A stretch of 5,330 nucleotides of DNA from positions 1 to 5,330 of the forward strand of contig CAISTO010000136.1 of the NCBI GenBank assembly GCA_903888395.1, in the 5' to 3' direction. The stretch comes from an uncultured Bacteroidota bacterium. Lineage in GTDB: Bacteria; Bacteroidota; Bacteroidia; UKL13-3. The position numbers and the translations under genes were made by a program. Under the pieces are notes generated by a model that saw nothing but the letters and a program-made list of their open reading frames with translations, was not told the origin of the DNA and did not search any database. Below are positions 5,204 to 5,330 of the stretch, in pieces (positions within the stretch are counted from its first letter, which is position 1; each line of letters opens with the position of its first letter).

Positions 5204-5330
5204 ATGAAAAAAATATTATTATTACTAAGCTTTCTTTTAAGCATTGGAATATTTAAAACGCAGGCTCAATTTGATAATGAAAAATTAAGTTTTGGCTTAG
5301 GAGTAGGTGCTTTTATGTATTCTCCAAATA
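5204..5330 (+). CDS. Outer-membrane beta-barrel protein, paralogue 3 (5' part only, cut by window end)
   Basis: The first 42 codons are visible: signal peptide MKKILLLLSFLLSIGIFKTQAQ, then FDNEKLSFGLGVGAFMYSPN. The protein is identical to paralogue 2 through residue 41 and differs at residue 42 (Asn for Ser). At DNA level only four of 127 bases differ (codons 5, 13, 36 and 42), and the first three changes are silent. This is a recent tandem duplication or a gene-conversion tract. The leader (AACAAAAAATATC before the ATG) has no Shine-Dalgarno sequence. The frame is open to the window end; how far identity to paralogue 2 continues cannot be seen. Confidence 0.88.
   Translation, partial: MKKILLLLSFLLSIGIFKTQAQFDNEKLSFGLGVGAFMYSPN

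Overview
The window looks like a piece of a low-GC Bacteroidota chromosome. The evidence is strong A/T bias, ATG starts with little or no Shine-Dalgarno sequence, several candidate -33/-7 promoters of the TTG...TAnnTTTG type, a NFACT protein beginning with the Bacteroidota-style MHxxxxxxxQL N-terminus, and small 'MKK...QAQ' outer-membrane barrel proteins. I cannot name the genus. No plasmid, phage, CRISPR, tRNA or rRNA sequence was recognised.

Bases 1-553 hold no gene. They are a mosaic of direct repeats (1-420) built largely from 7-base words. A perfect 16-bp palindrome (91-106) looks inserted into one copy with a 3-bp target duplication. A degenerate junction/REP-like motif (445-470) follows, then an uninterrupted run of ten 7-mers (481-550) that ends three bases before the first start codon.

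Bases 554-2752 carry two forward genes: a Rqc2/RqcH-like NFACT protein (ribosome quality control family) that starts with GTG and seems to lack the canonical Asp-Arg pair, and an exported START-domain lipid-binding-type protein whose start I place at the ATG at 2087. A two-way terminator hairpin (2758-2790) separates the second of these from a convergent reverse-strand gene (2809-3198) for a conserved-looking 129-residue protein of unknown function, which has a good TAnnTTTG element in front of it.

Bases 3199-3733 are a long, very A/T-rich intergenic region between divergent genes, with promoter candidates only. From 3734 to the window end lies a tandem family of small outer-membrane beta-barrel genes. 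The first (3734-4405) has its own strong terminator. The second (4513-5172) is a diverged paralogue. The third (5204 onward, cut by the window end) is almost identical to the second over the visible 127 bases. The array therefore grew by repeated duplication, the last event being recent; the frame strands are conserved and the putative surface loops are not. The most interesting items are this array, the palindrome insertion in the repeat region, and the NFACT protein's altered motif. Nothing here by itself demonstrates a new multi-gene system.
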